Shown piece by piece: positions 12,425-23,973 of a stretch of DNA of 64,000 nt (the first letter of the stretch is position 1; each line of letters begins with the position of its first letter). The position numbers and the translations under genes are program-made. The DNA lies in contig NC_088344.1 in assembly GCF_036884655.1 (NCBI RefSeq), forward strand, positions 36,616,501 to 36,680,500, in the 5' to 3' direction. The notes beneath the pieces were generated by a model. That model was not told the origin of the DNA. It was given only the letters and a program-made list of their open reading frames with translations, and ran no database searches. The DNA is from Musa acuminata AAA Group. Its lineage: Eukaryota; Streptophyta; Magnoliopsida; Zingiberales; Musaceae.

Positions 12425-13582
12425 GCATCATCCAGACGGGACTGGTGGATTAGTCTCCTCAAATCCTATGGGAGTGGATGGGAGCAAACATCCCCTATTT
12501 CTTTATCAATAAAATGCTGCTTAAGAGTTATTCTATGCGTAAATGAATGGTAAATGTAACCTTAAAAGTTACACAGTGTTGGCCTTCATCTATCATGGAG
12601 CAGCCATGTAGAATTCAAGAAGGCTATGTTGTAACCCACGGATATCATGATTCGGTCTTTACTTCTTGTCCCATGTTTCCCACTTCAGTAAATAGCTTTG
12701 TTTCTTTGTTATCAGGCGTGTCTAATTTATTACTAGAAGGGCAAGATTTTGAAAAGCTTCTTCTTTTGGATATTTTTCGAGAGATATCTTTGTTTTCATT
12801 TTCGGAGATGGTACTTCTATATCCGATAATATCTTTAATGTCCTTTATTGTCTCTTGTTGTTTCTGCCCTTATCATCGTGCGTTTGTCAATTATGCTCGT
12901 CATTTTGTGCTTGTTACCTCTTCCCTCGTTCTTGTTCTCCTTTGTTGTTATTGTTGTGCTCTCAATTGTCGATGTCCCTAGGGGAGGTTGATGCTGTCAT
13001 CGTACTAGTGTTGGAAGGTGGTGTTAATGTGGATGATGGGCATAGGCATTAAGGAGTGTGAGGACTAGGGTGGATCTTTGTGATGCTTTAATAACGACGA
13101 ACAAAGACAAAGACGAGGACGGTAGCGATGGATGAGAGCATTTTGTTATTATCAAAAGAGCTTTAGTGGTGGCAATGACAGATAAGAGGTATTATACGTA
13201 TTACATAAAATTAATGACACCATCTGAAAAAAAAAAGAAAAAAAAGAAAACAGGGCACCTTTAGAAAATAATAAAAGCCTAAAAAGAGAACTTTTTGAGG
13301 AAAATCTCCCGTATTGGATATGGGCCAAATAAGACAGTTCTACCGATCATAAAATATACGAATAAACATTCGTATATGTAGCTGTCCAAGGAATACACGA
13401 CTTTTGAGACGTACATAGGCTGATATAACGGTACTCCGAGACCCTTTCTACGATGGATTGTAACGCTTCTGGTGAAGATATATCGGTATACTTGTCACAT
13501 AACGGCTCCGCATAAATGTAGGATCTCAGGGGTGGTGTTCCTCCCGTTTTCGCGAAACCAGAAGCCTTTGGCGAGAAAGACG
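12425..13582. other. Intergenic: ETHE1 3' flank and next promoter
   Basis: A 144-codon open frame at 12547-12981 is low-complexity (Phe, Leu, Ser, Cys), has no recognisable domain and lies in the probable 3' UTR, so I left it out. An A-rich tract lies at 13219-13251. The promoter and leader of the L18a-like gene precede 13583. Nothing else was recognised. Confidence 0.55.
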
Positions 13583-16489
13583 ATGAGCTCCGGAGAAGGG
13601 AAGAGCCGAGGAGCCATGGCCGATCCTTCGTCCCACCACCCTCAGCAAGCCCAGCCCCAGCCCCAACCCCAACCCCAACCCCTGCAGTTCCAGTCCCCTT
13701 ACGGCACCTTCGGCGTCCCCGACTACTCCCAGCCCGCGATCGGGTTCCCGCAGCCGGTCGCTCCTCCTGGCGTCGGCGTCGGCGTCGCCCCCTCCGCTCC
13801 AGCTTATCCTCCTTATTCCGCCGCCCCTCAGTATTACGCCCATGGCTACCAAGTCGTTCCAGGTATCGAATCTCTCATGATCCTTCCCGAATCTCTGTTA
13901 TCTGTGAAGTAAAAATCCGTAGCACGTTGAGTTTGATCTTATGTTGCTGTCGCGTTAGTTTGATATGTTTTTCCTTGAGGATCGGTTAGGTTTACAGATT
14001 TGTGCCGTTGCGGATGTGATACGATGCAATTCTTCTAGCTGATATTTATGGTCAAATGGAATTTGATTACGGGAGGCCTTGAAATGAGGGCATTTCTGCT
14101 AGAAAACCTAGGTTATTGAGGTCGACCATTGGGACGAGTCCCACCATGAAATTTGAGTTGAGCAAGAGCAATCTGTTCCTGAGAGTTTGTATGATTGATC
14201 TTTCATGTTTCTCCACTGAAAAATATGGCTACCATGTTTATTGCCTCTTTTCTAATAAATTGCTTCACTAAAATAAATCGATTTCAATTTCATATTAAAT
14301 TGTGTTTTATAAAGAATATGTTTTAGATGGAGATGATCTAGATTTATTTGGACAAAATGGTAATTTTAGGTTGGGCTTGAATCTTTTGCCACTATTTCAT
14401 GGATCACAAAATGCCAAACAAAGATAACAAATACATTGCAATGTTTGTATGTCTTATTTGGGGTAGAAGCATTAGGTGTATCTGTGATGCCCATGCTAGT
14501 TAAGTATTTATTGTGTAGATTGATATTTTAAATTTATAGTAAGATACTTAACTGGACCATATGTTTTTTGTGGTGCATCTTTAAAATGTTGCTCTCGGTT
14601 GTTATAGCTTTTAAGTTTTTTTCTATATCAATATGTGAAAGTAACATATGTTAGACTTGGTTTTTTTAATTGGATGCACATTAGCATATTATTCCATTGC
14701 TTTAAGGCTATGCTGGAGTTGCTGAAGGATGGCCATTAAGGTTGCGGCGTCTTCCCTGTTGTGGTCTGGGTCTTGGCTGGTTTCTGTAAGTTAACATATA
14801 TTTTATTATGGTGCTCTCTAAGGGTCTAATTTTTCAAATTCTGTAGCATTCTAGCAGTGTTTTCTGGTGATAATTAAGATACATATAGTCTAACTTTTGA
14901 TTAACATGGCTATCATAACATGTGTCATGCTTGAAGGTTTATCACTGGCTTCTTTCTTGCTGCTGTTCCTTGGTACATCGGAGCATTCTTTCTCCTCTTT
15001 GTTAGAGTTGACTACCGAGAGAAGCCAGGTTTTGTTGCTTGCACTATCGCAGTAAGTGATCATTAGTAATAAAAGTTACTGTGTTAAATTTGCATATTAT
15101 GCCTTGGTTGCTGCTTGCATGCTCAGATTGTTTTGTACACTTGCAAGTAGTATATGGTTGGTTGTTGGATTTTGCTTGCCTATATACATACATGAACCTG
15201 AATTTGCTCACCATATATGTCACTTAGTTTATGTAGTATATTTTTAGCCTACTTTTATATTTGTTATTACATCTTGTATATGCATAGTGCATGTAACACG
15301 TGATATTAAAATTTCTAGAAAGACATGGAGGATGATGGACTTAGCTATGTGTTAGCTTGGAAATGCGCTACTTCATAAAGATTAGTGTTGGTCAGTTCAA
15401 ATTTTAAAGTTTCATGAAGAATTGTTTTCTCAAAAGATATGATGGGAATAAATACTCTGTGCAGTATTTTGGTGGAAGTAATGATTCTATGAAGTATCTT
15501 GACTAAAAATGCCTGAAAAGGTTCAATTATTTCATGATGAATCAAATAATGGTATTAAAACCAGATTTGGTATCATGACTCAACTTGATTGACCAACTGA
15601 CCAGTATGTTGAAGACCTGAAATCATGTGGCCTAAAAGTCCGATGGAATCCATCCAATCCTGGTAAACCATCATAATGCTCCTCTCACTTAGCCATCCTT
15701 GTTTCTGATTGTTAATTGATTGAAGGTAGAGTTTAGATTCCATTGTTTACCAAGGAAATGATGACTACATTCTTCCATGTTTCATTTAGATCCTGCCCAC
15801 CAGACTAAACGCGATAACTTACTGATTGCTGAAGCTGGACAAGATTCTGCATTGTTTAGTTTTACAAAACTTTCACGTGTCCTACTCGGGGGTACATTTG
15901 AAGACATTCAATATTCGTAGAGGTGGAGGATTTTTCCTCTCAACTGGACAAATTTTCTAGAATCTTTTCTTAGTGATATTAAAGTGCGCCTCAAGCCTTG
16001 GGTGTATAAATTCATGGATATCATGGCAGCATCATGTAATCAATGATAAAATTTGTGTTAATCTTTAAAGTTTTAGAATCACAAGGAAACAGTGGTGAAA
16101 ATTTAAGAAATGTTATTGGCAGTTATGAGGTGTCATGTGGTTTTTTTTTATGTTTTGGCATACAATTTAGCTGTTCCCGATAAACTCTCTTGTCAGGTTT
16201 ATTGGTCACAATGCGATAGCATAGTAATAGGTTTTGATTTGAAATTTGGTCATTCTGGTATGTGAATTAGAAACTCGGTACATACTTTGAAAGATCTGTA
16301 AGAATTTGTTTTGCTCGTGCATCCTTTGTGCTTATGTACTCGGTTCTTTCTCAAACGTAGCCATTCCTTCCTATATAAATTTTAGAGAAGCATATGTTTT
16401 TATTGATCAAACGCTTTGATTATGGACAGGCTGTTGTTTTTGCAATTGCGGTTATTCTTGGGTTAACAAAAGAAACTGATGCATGGTGA
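13583..16489 (+). CDS. 60S ribosomal protein L18a-like small membrane protein
   Basis: Four exons: 13583-13862, 14707-14785, 14937-15051 and 16430-16489; 177 residues, all phases consistent. The N-terminal ~95 residues are disordered and rich in Pro, Gln, Gly and Tyr, with a PQPQPQPQP run. Then come the family-specific block GYAGVAEGWPLRLRRLPCCG, a hydrophobic segment GLGLGWFLFITGFFLAAVPW, FVRVDYREKPG, and a second hydrophobic segment ending GLTKETDAW. This is the plant family mislabelled 'L18a-like'; it carries two membrane segments and has no ribosomal role that I know of. I chose the ATG at 13583 because the upstream extension of the frame lacks family character. A second in-frame Met (MADPSSHH) is 12 residues downstream. 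Confidence 0.88.
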
Positions 16490-17904
16490 TTGGTGTTCAA
16501 ACCTCAGCTGGATTTGGGTAATCTATGCCTTGTCCAAGCCTTGTAATAGACAAAGTTGATCAACCAAAATATGAAAGATGCTACATCTCTTATCTGGGCT
16601 TGTAAATTTACTTCTGATGATCAAACTATTTATGTCTATTATTCATCCTCTCATGCTTATTGGCAGGAAATGATTCAAGTAGCCATCCCATGCAGCAGGG
16701 ACATTAATTGACCATAATGATATGCTTTCTCTCAGTATTTGATTTTTTTCAGTTTTTTTATGACCACCAGAATATATTTCTCCTCGGTGGCATGAGCTCA
16801 GTTTGCAACAGAAAAGATGCAACAAAGCAGTCTATTGGATTTTCACATTGTCCCGTCTAAATTTGACCCTTTGGGAGCTCAGCATAACTTTAGATGGCTG
16901 TTTTTAACTCTAGAATTATGCAGATTGTTTACTATCTTTAGGCAAGGAAAAAGGTTTCACTAATACCAGAGAATGCAGTTTTGAATGAAGACACGATGAT
17001 CAGGTCACGGTGAAATTTTTGTTCAATGTAGCTCAGTGACAATGATCTCGTAATAAAGAATGTATGAAATGTTTCAGACTGCGTTGGTCTTTCTGTGCTA
17101 CTGACTGGCGCTGATTGATTGAGAGGGATCGAGAGGGCAAGTTTAAGCAGTTCATCGCCTAGTCAGATTATGTTTTCAGCAAAGGTATGGTTGCTTGCCA
17201 CTGTGATTGATAAATACGTTAACTGACATCGGTTTGGGAAGATTTCATATCAGCCAGCTTATTATAACGGGTTTTGATAGTTATTGAAATCAAGTATTAA
17301 CAATCTCGACTGGTTTTTTGGTCTAATTTCTCGTTTCCATATTGATTTTAGCATATTAAAAGTTTTAGAACATTTATGTCCACTGATGCCTTGGTCTTGT
17401 TTAAATATATATCTGTCCTACAACATATGTCCTAATCGACTATATATATATATATATATATAATAAGGAAAACGTGCACCATGGTAGTTCAAGCATAAGA
17501 TGGAGGCTACCCTCCGCTTGTTCATACATGTGGGCACATAATTATTGACTGTTCTTTTTGTCACATGATAAAAAGGTTAAGAAGAGATTGTTAAAGGTGG
17601 TTAGAGGTAATTTTTTATTAAAATATTTTATCTTTTTATGATCATATATAAAAGCTCATCTTTAACACAACGAAGGGAGATCACTTTTTTTTATCACTCA
17701 TGTCCATATTCATATATGTCACGTTACTAATTTGGACATTAGAGGGACTAAATTAGAAAATCTCTCTTGACTTCAGTCTTTGTGCATGTGGTATCTTAAG
17801 AGCTTGATGTTTTTATCTCAGAGACATTTCGAACAACCCTACACATATAGGTCGGAGTCACATTGGGCTGATAAGAACGTTAATGACTTCTTGTAATACT
17901 TTTT
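16490..17904. other. Intergenic, AT-rich, with a (TA)n tract at 17441-17462
   Basis: It contains the 3' UTR of the L18a-like gene and AT-rich spacer with a short TA microsatellite. No exons were recognised on either strand. Confidence 0.6.
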
Positions 17905-19924
17905 TTAGTGGTAAGAAAGCTTGATGTCATAAAAACGATTGCCCATCGACCCTCTCAATGAACGCTCAAACAAAGAGGCTTTGCTCCCGACCCATAATAC
18001 TTTCCCTAAAAGAGAACAGCAGCAACACTTTCCACACATGGGTGCATTCACCTCGGTGCAAATGTCAATGTGATATCGGCGTCTATTCAATGACCAAGGT
18101 TTCTCACCCCCACGGATGACTCCAAGCCACTTGCTCATTCTTATCGAGGTATTCTTAAATCTCACTCAGCAAATACAAATGCTAATAAATATGTTATAGG
18201 CCATAACTCTACTTTTGCCCTAGTTAGCTCAATAGGTGATGCTACCAGCTCAATCGCTATCACCAGCTCCACTAGCACCCGTCGAGGTTCCCTAACTTGA
18301 CGTAGTGCTAATATCTAGGAGGGCCCAAGACCCACTAAACTGTCAGTCGAGGGGGCACTTCGATCCCCAACTATGAAATTTAGTAGACTGCACTACCACT
18401 CTACCTTGTCTGAATTTGAGGCTCAATTGACGGAGTCGATGGAGGATTCCCTACATATCCAACTATGGCAAATGAAATGATATTTAGAGAAGATGCAATG
18501 AGAGTTCCAATAATCAGAAGGGAAAGCACTAGTCGACCCCAGTTCCAATAATCAGAAGGGAAAGCACTAGTCGACCCCACCTTGGGTTGATCATCGTTCA
18601 CCCAAAAAAATCTAGGAGGAACTGATTCCAATAAACTTTTGCCTCCCATCCTTAGAGGCATTCAATGGTAGTGTCGACTTGATGGAGCACATTATAATTT
18701 TTTATGCTCAAATATCATTATATGATACTTTAGATACCCTAATGTGACATACCTTCCTGACCATGTTAAGAGACCCAATACAAGAACGGTATGCCCACCT
18801 AAAGTAACTTTCTATCAATTCTTTTGCCCAACTCATAAGGGAGTTCGAACTTCACTTCCGCGAGTATGTATGCCCATGGCCACCACCAGTAACAATGCTT
18901 CTCAGACTCAAGCAGGGGAAGGAAGAAATGCTTATAGACTTTGTCACTTGGTTCACAAAGAGATTCGAGGCGTGCTAGATGCTCTTTCATCACTCATAAT
19001 ACAGAAAGATGGGGCTAAAGCCCTCTCATCTCTTTTAGTCATTGATAGAGAGATCATAGGTAATTGAATTATAGATATTTTAAAGGGTCAATTAATACAA
19101 TATCACCAAGGCAATAGTCTGGAGCAAGCATGAGAAATCACACAAGAGGCCAAAGTAGGAGTGGCCATAATCAGCTTCGACCACAAGGTCATCGCATTTA
19201 AGGAGAAACGAATGACCTAAGTTACCTCATTCAATTTTTTTATAGATAAAAAAGAAAGAACTTTTGAAAGATCCTCACCCAATGAATGCCCTATTAGCAA
19301 AAAGAGACAAGTCCAAATATTATTGGTTCTACTAGGATTACTGCCATGACACGAAGGATTGTCAATACTTAAAAAAAGTAAATTGAAGAACTCATACATC
19401 TGGAACACCTTATTAGGTGGTTCATCCGAAAGCACTAAAAACCATCGCCCCGACCTCAGGGGTCAATAGAGAGGTAGATTTATATCAATATTGGTAGACT
19501 TGCCTCGAGAGAGATCACTCCTCAAGTAGTAAGGCTTATACCTAAACTATCATTGAAAAGTGCCCGAGGATGAATGACTGTATCAAGGGGACACAACTTT
19601 TTAGGTTGTAAGGCTTATGCCTAAGATATCATTGAAAAGCACCTAAGGACAGAGGATGACCTAGAGATAACATTCAAGGAGAAAGAGACGGAGTACTTTG
19701 ACCCAAATCATGATAATGTCTTGATAGTTTCTATATGGATGAGCAATGCTCGAGTAAAGAGTATCATGATTGACTAGAAAGCTCTGCTAATATCCTCTAC
19801 CTTGATGCTTTTGAAAAACTCAAACAGTTAACTAACGACCTTACTCCTATGACTTCTTTACTGATGGGGTTCACTAGCAACTCTATCTCACCTCTTGAGA
19901 TAGTGAATCTACATGTCATATTCG
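17905..19924 (+). mobile_element. Degenerate Ty3/gypsy gag-protease remnant, left part
   Basis: Translated fragments on the + strand match the order of a plant gypsy polyprotein. A Gag core (EFELHFREYV from 18841, then EEMLIDFVTWFTKRFEA) is followed by a ruined zinc knuckle around 19313-19375 (DYCHDTKDCQ, with the first Cys replaced by Tyr and a stop inside). A protease-like stretch follows at 19690-19924 (ITFKEKETEYFDPNHDNVLI, then LMGFTSNSISPLEIVN). Many stops and frameshifts show it is dead. The limits are approximate; the far left may include leader sequence. The element continues at 21128 after a nested insertion. Confidence 0.75.
18503..18578. repeat. Perfect 38-bp tandem duplication in the gypsy remnant
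   Basis: The segment 18503-18540, starting AGTTCCAATAATCAGAAGGG, is repeated exactly at 18541-18578. The identity implies a recent replication-slippage event compared with the heavy decay around it. Confidence 0.95.
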
Positions 19925-21127
19925 TATTGAATCTTAGATTTTGATGATGAAATCAATTGATGTATTTGTGATCTGATCTACGTTTTGAGTGACGTAAGAA
20001 GCTTCGATAAGGGAGAGATAATTAAAGTAGGAAGAATCATGTTGGGCCAGAGTGGAACATGTCGGAAGATTGGACGCCAAGCCGGAGAATCGGTCGACGT
20101 ATCGGCAAAAGGCTTCAGGCCATGAGTTCGGGTATCAGGCCAAGAAGAGTAAAAATTACGTCGAGGAAATTGGAGTTGCGGAAGTCAACTGGCCAATTGG
20201 ACAATAGGCCGCAAGAGAGGACGATGCACCGAAGAATTGAACTAGGCATCGATGAACCAATGACATGTCGGACAACATTTGATTTGGCTTTATAATAATT
20301 GTCTAGATTGAAGTAGGTTTTAGGTGTAATTAAGTTGGAATTGGGCTAACTCAATTAGGGACCAATTGGGCCCTAGTTTGGGCTGTGTTGGACCAAGTGA
20401 AAGGCTCAAATAGTGACCTAAGAGGTGGAACCATCAATGGAACAATCTTCGAGACTGTGTCAGTCGGTGGTAACGCCCAGTGGTAGAGTGTCAAGTGATG
20501 GTATCGCCAGATTAGGTGGTGGTACATCCCAGTGTCAATGTTGTAGGCGGTGGTACCACCAATACCTAGAAGACCCAGGTTGAGACTAGTTTTGGCTCCA
20601 AGTTTGAATATATTTGGAGCCTATAAATACCCCTCTCATCCCTGGTTAACACACACAAATACAGAGAACTTAAAAGTGGGAAAATATTGTATCAATCACT
20701 TGAGAGATCCCCTCCTCTAGTTCTAAAGTTTAGAATTATGTTTAGAGAGGAGTAAGTGCTTGTAAATGATTGTCTCCTAAACCTATGAAAAGGTAAATAG
20801 TGGTGTAAAAGGGTAGTTGATCTTCGTCCGTTGAAAGAAGATCGTTAGTGGATGCCAATGGCCTCGACGGAAGAGGAATCGGGAGTGGATGTAGTTCATG
20901 ATGGCCGAACCACTATAAAACTTGGTTTGCATTTCTATTTATGCAATTTACCTTCACTACAAATTACCTTACTTACTTTACTTTCTTATTACACTCTTAT
21001 GAATACTTTCAAGTTAATTACATTTTTATATCGATTTTATCGAAACGAAGATTTTTCGAACCGACGTCATTTTTATCCGCTGCACTAATTCACACCCCCC
21101 CTTCTTAGTGGCGACTCGATCCTATCA
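19925..21127 (+). mobile_element. Solo LTR of a Ty1/copia-type element nested in the gypsy remnant
   Basis: A 1203-bp block runs from TATTGAATCTTAGATTTTGA to the end TCGATCCTATCA. A start TGTTGAATC with end CCTAACA is common in plant copia LTRs as I remember them; the 5' TG is mutated to TA here. It is flanked by ATTCG (19920-19924) and ATTCA (21128-21132), a 4-of-5 target duplication. Removing the block and one flank joins the gypsy reading frame in phase, which independently fixes the boundaries. No internal copia sequence remains, so this is a solo LTR left by recombination. The interior holds direct variants of a GGTGGTACCACC motif around 20460-20570. Confidence 0.82.
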
Positions 21128-22110
21128 ATTCAAAGACGAGGCTTGTTCCAAAATAATATTGTTTAAATTTATGGTAGTGAATATCCCATCGACATACAAC
21201 TTGATCATAGGCTAATCCACATTGAATAGATTGAGGGTGATAGTATTGACCTATCACGTGACGATAAAATTCTTGATAAGGTCCAGCATTGGAGAGCTGA
21301 GAAGCAACCAAAAAGAGTTACGCTAGTGCTACCTAACAGCGATCTCTCTACCGAAGAAGGCTTGATCGAAGGAGCCACCTATGGAACCTTATGACTTCGC
21401 CAAGTTTGTCCCATGTCCTAAGCCGATAGAGCTATTGATTGAAGTAGCCTCTAGACAAGAACTGATGCTTTAGAAAGTTGAAGTCAATGACCCAACTAGA
21501 TCTTGAGATAAGCTAATGTCAAACTAAAAAGGGTCATATCGATTCATTAAGGTTATCCAAGACTAAACCTGTCACCTCGGGACAATAAAAGGGGTGGTGC
21601 CTCCAAGTACATGACACATTATAAACTTAAAGTGATTCTACTCCTTAGGCATCCCTTGAGGTTAGGCTAGGATGACTATGCTCTAAACATCAAGCCTTAA
21701 TCTACTATGTATTTAGCATCAGTTGTAAAAATATATATATATTTTTAGGATATATATGTTGTAAGTTAAGGAAAGAAAGTTTCATTACTTGAAAAGACTA
21801 TACCAACTTGATCAGACCTCTATATTCAAAATGAGACTTTGACCTATCGAGGTAGAGACTAGTCGGGTGGACAAGCCCGATGATACAATAAGAAACAAAC
21901 ATAAGGACTAAGTCATATAAATAGACTCGACGACCCAATAAAGACTAACACCTCACAAGGCAAGACAAGGATCACCTCATCGAACTCAGCTCTTAACGAG
22001 ACATTGCTCGGCCTCTTTTGGTTGTCTAACCAACTCGATTCCTTGAGCCTCTACCTTAACGATAAGCGCTAGGTCTTTCCTCTTCCTCCTCGGCCTCTCT
22101 ATCTCCACAC
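21128..22110 (+). mobile_element. Degenerate Ty3/gypsy remnant, right part
   Basis: The frame broken at 19924 resumes with FKFMVVNIPSTYNLIIG (about 21163-21213), the conserved block after the gypsy protease. A LNRLRVIVLTYHVTIKF stretch, one frame away, and a CYLTAI motif near 21330 follow. Beyond about 21600 no protein similarity is seen; this part may be non-coding 3' sequence or an unrelated fragment. Stops and frameshifts are frequent. Confidence 0.65.
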
Positions 22111-23973
22111 AAATATTGTCGATCATAATAGACTACTGATGAATAACGGAGTTTGTATCGATAATAAAGACTATAACATAATGATAATACATACCAATAC
22201 AAATGGAAACGGAGAATGACTTACCCAAGAACACAGATCCATATTGATAATAAATGCAAACAAAAAAAAATCAGCTAAACAACCTCATTTGTAGATTTTA
22301 AGCAGAAAATGTCAAATAATCCATACTGATGGAAGGTTGCTGAATATTCACATGATCAACTCTACACGTTAATTTATTTGTCTTGTAATATGAAGTCAAA
22401 AGATAAAACTTCTTAGAGCATTCGGAACTGCAGCTACTGCAGAGATAACGGCATCAGTGACACAAGTATACTTGATGAGTGCTTGAGCTTGTAAGCTGCC
22501 CAAGTCCTGCTACAAGCAGAATGGCCGCAACTGCAGTCGGAATTAGTCGTCTTCGCTAACTCAGAGCCCTTAGAACACCTCCGTATTGCTTCATCTCATT
22601 TGTAGGTCGTCCATCCTTTGCACTGAAGCACGTAGAGGATCTCTCTTGATCAAATTTGGCCTGGAGCTCTTTGATGTTGCAATGCTTTCGGAAGCTGAAA
22701 GCGACTCCATTGACCGTCTTTTATAGCTTGCTCTCCACCGATCGTTAGTTTCGATCAAGTGTCAACTAGAAAACCTTTGGTTCTTCCTTCCTGAAACCTA
22801 ATCCTATATCGAAAGGCAGATGGAGAAGGAAAGATGTTCCAGGTTCATGAATCATGTCATCACAAGAAATGTGCCAGGTCTTTTTCGGTCTAACCAAGAA
22901 ACTGTACTGAACATATGGTTTCGTTCAGATTCATATTTAGTCAAGTTCGGCTTGTTCTTACTCATTCAGATTCATACGAGAGGTGTTTAAATTCTCATAT
23001 TTGCTCGAAAAAAGAAGAAAAAGAGGAAGACTAGATGGAGAAAGCATGCCTGAGACATCAACTTTCTGAAGTTGGCCATACTGAAGCAGCTTCCATGAAT
23101 GAAATTTCTTGTTCTTGGTGGTGATTCTTTTGGGCAACTTCAATCAGCGACAGAAGAGCCATGTATGTGGTTTTATACGTGCACAGAATGCTTGGGAGAA
23201 GAAACGTTCCCTGCTGATTCCTTCGAGGTTGTGTTACTCCAAACTCTTTAGTTGGAACTCCCTCGATCGGTGTGTACTATATATACTATAGGAATGTGGT
23301 TGCCCGTTTGGCTTCTTCAATGGAAATTCTACACATTAGCTTAGGAACCTAATCTCTATTCTCGGTGGATCATTTTTGGTGTTCTTCATAGTGAACAGTG
23401 AACGAGTGATACTCGTTATGATGTGCTATGTTGTTAGAAAACCAGCATTAGTGTTGGAAAGCAGAGACTACATATGGATTGTAACTTTACCTTGAAACCA
23501 ATGATGAAAAAGAGGATGCAAGTAGCAATGAAGATGATGTTCATTAGCCATGAAAGTAGGTTGAGGGCCAACATTTTCGACCCTTAATTTCACGGCAAGC
23601 GGCATCTCCGATGCTCGCCCTTGTAATCAATCCTGTTTGGTTTTCAGGAGCAGAGTTGTGATAATTGTGCAAGTGTTTGAGCCTTTGTTTCTTCCTCATG
23701 CCATGACAGCAGAACTATAGAAGCAATGTTGTGTTTCCTGGTACTCACCGAACAGTAATTTTCTTCTACATTGTTTGCTAGGAAAATGTTGCAAACTATG
23801 ACAAAGATCAATGTCGATCACTAAAACACAACTCCCACATCAACACTAGGAGTCTTTCCAGAGATGAAAAGGAAGAGCTGTTTACCTGTTGATTCTAACT
23901 TATTGAATGATCCGAGAGATGGTCATATGGAATGCAACTATTGATGTTCATATTGCGTATCAATGACATAACA
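22111..23973. other. Intergenic spacer
   Basis: The 3' flank of the Ycf23 gene lies at the right end. A TATAAAAG-like sequence on the minus strand (22718-22725) stands beside a 39-codon open frame (22591-22710). The frame begins only 8 nt after the box, upstream of any normal start site, so it is not called. Nothing else was recognised. Confidence 0.5.

Noticed and set aside
12547..12981. 144-codon Cys/Leu/Phe-rich open frame downstream of ETHE1
   Set aside because: Low complexity, located in the probable 3' flank, no homologue recognised.
22591..22725. Minus-strand TATAAAAG box with a 39-codon open frame
   Set aside because: The ATG is only 8 nt after the box, upstream of any normal transcription start, and the peptide is not recognised.
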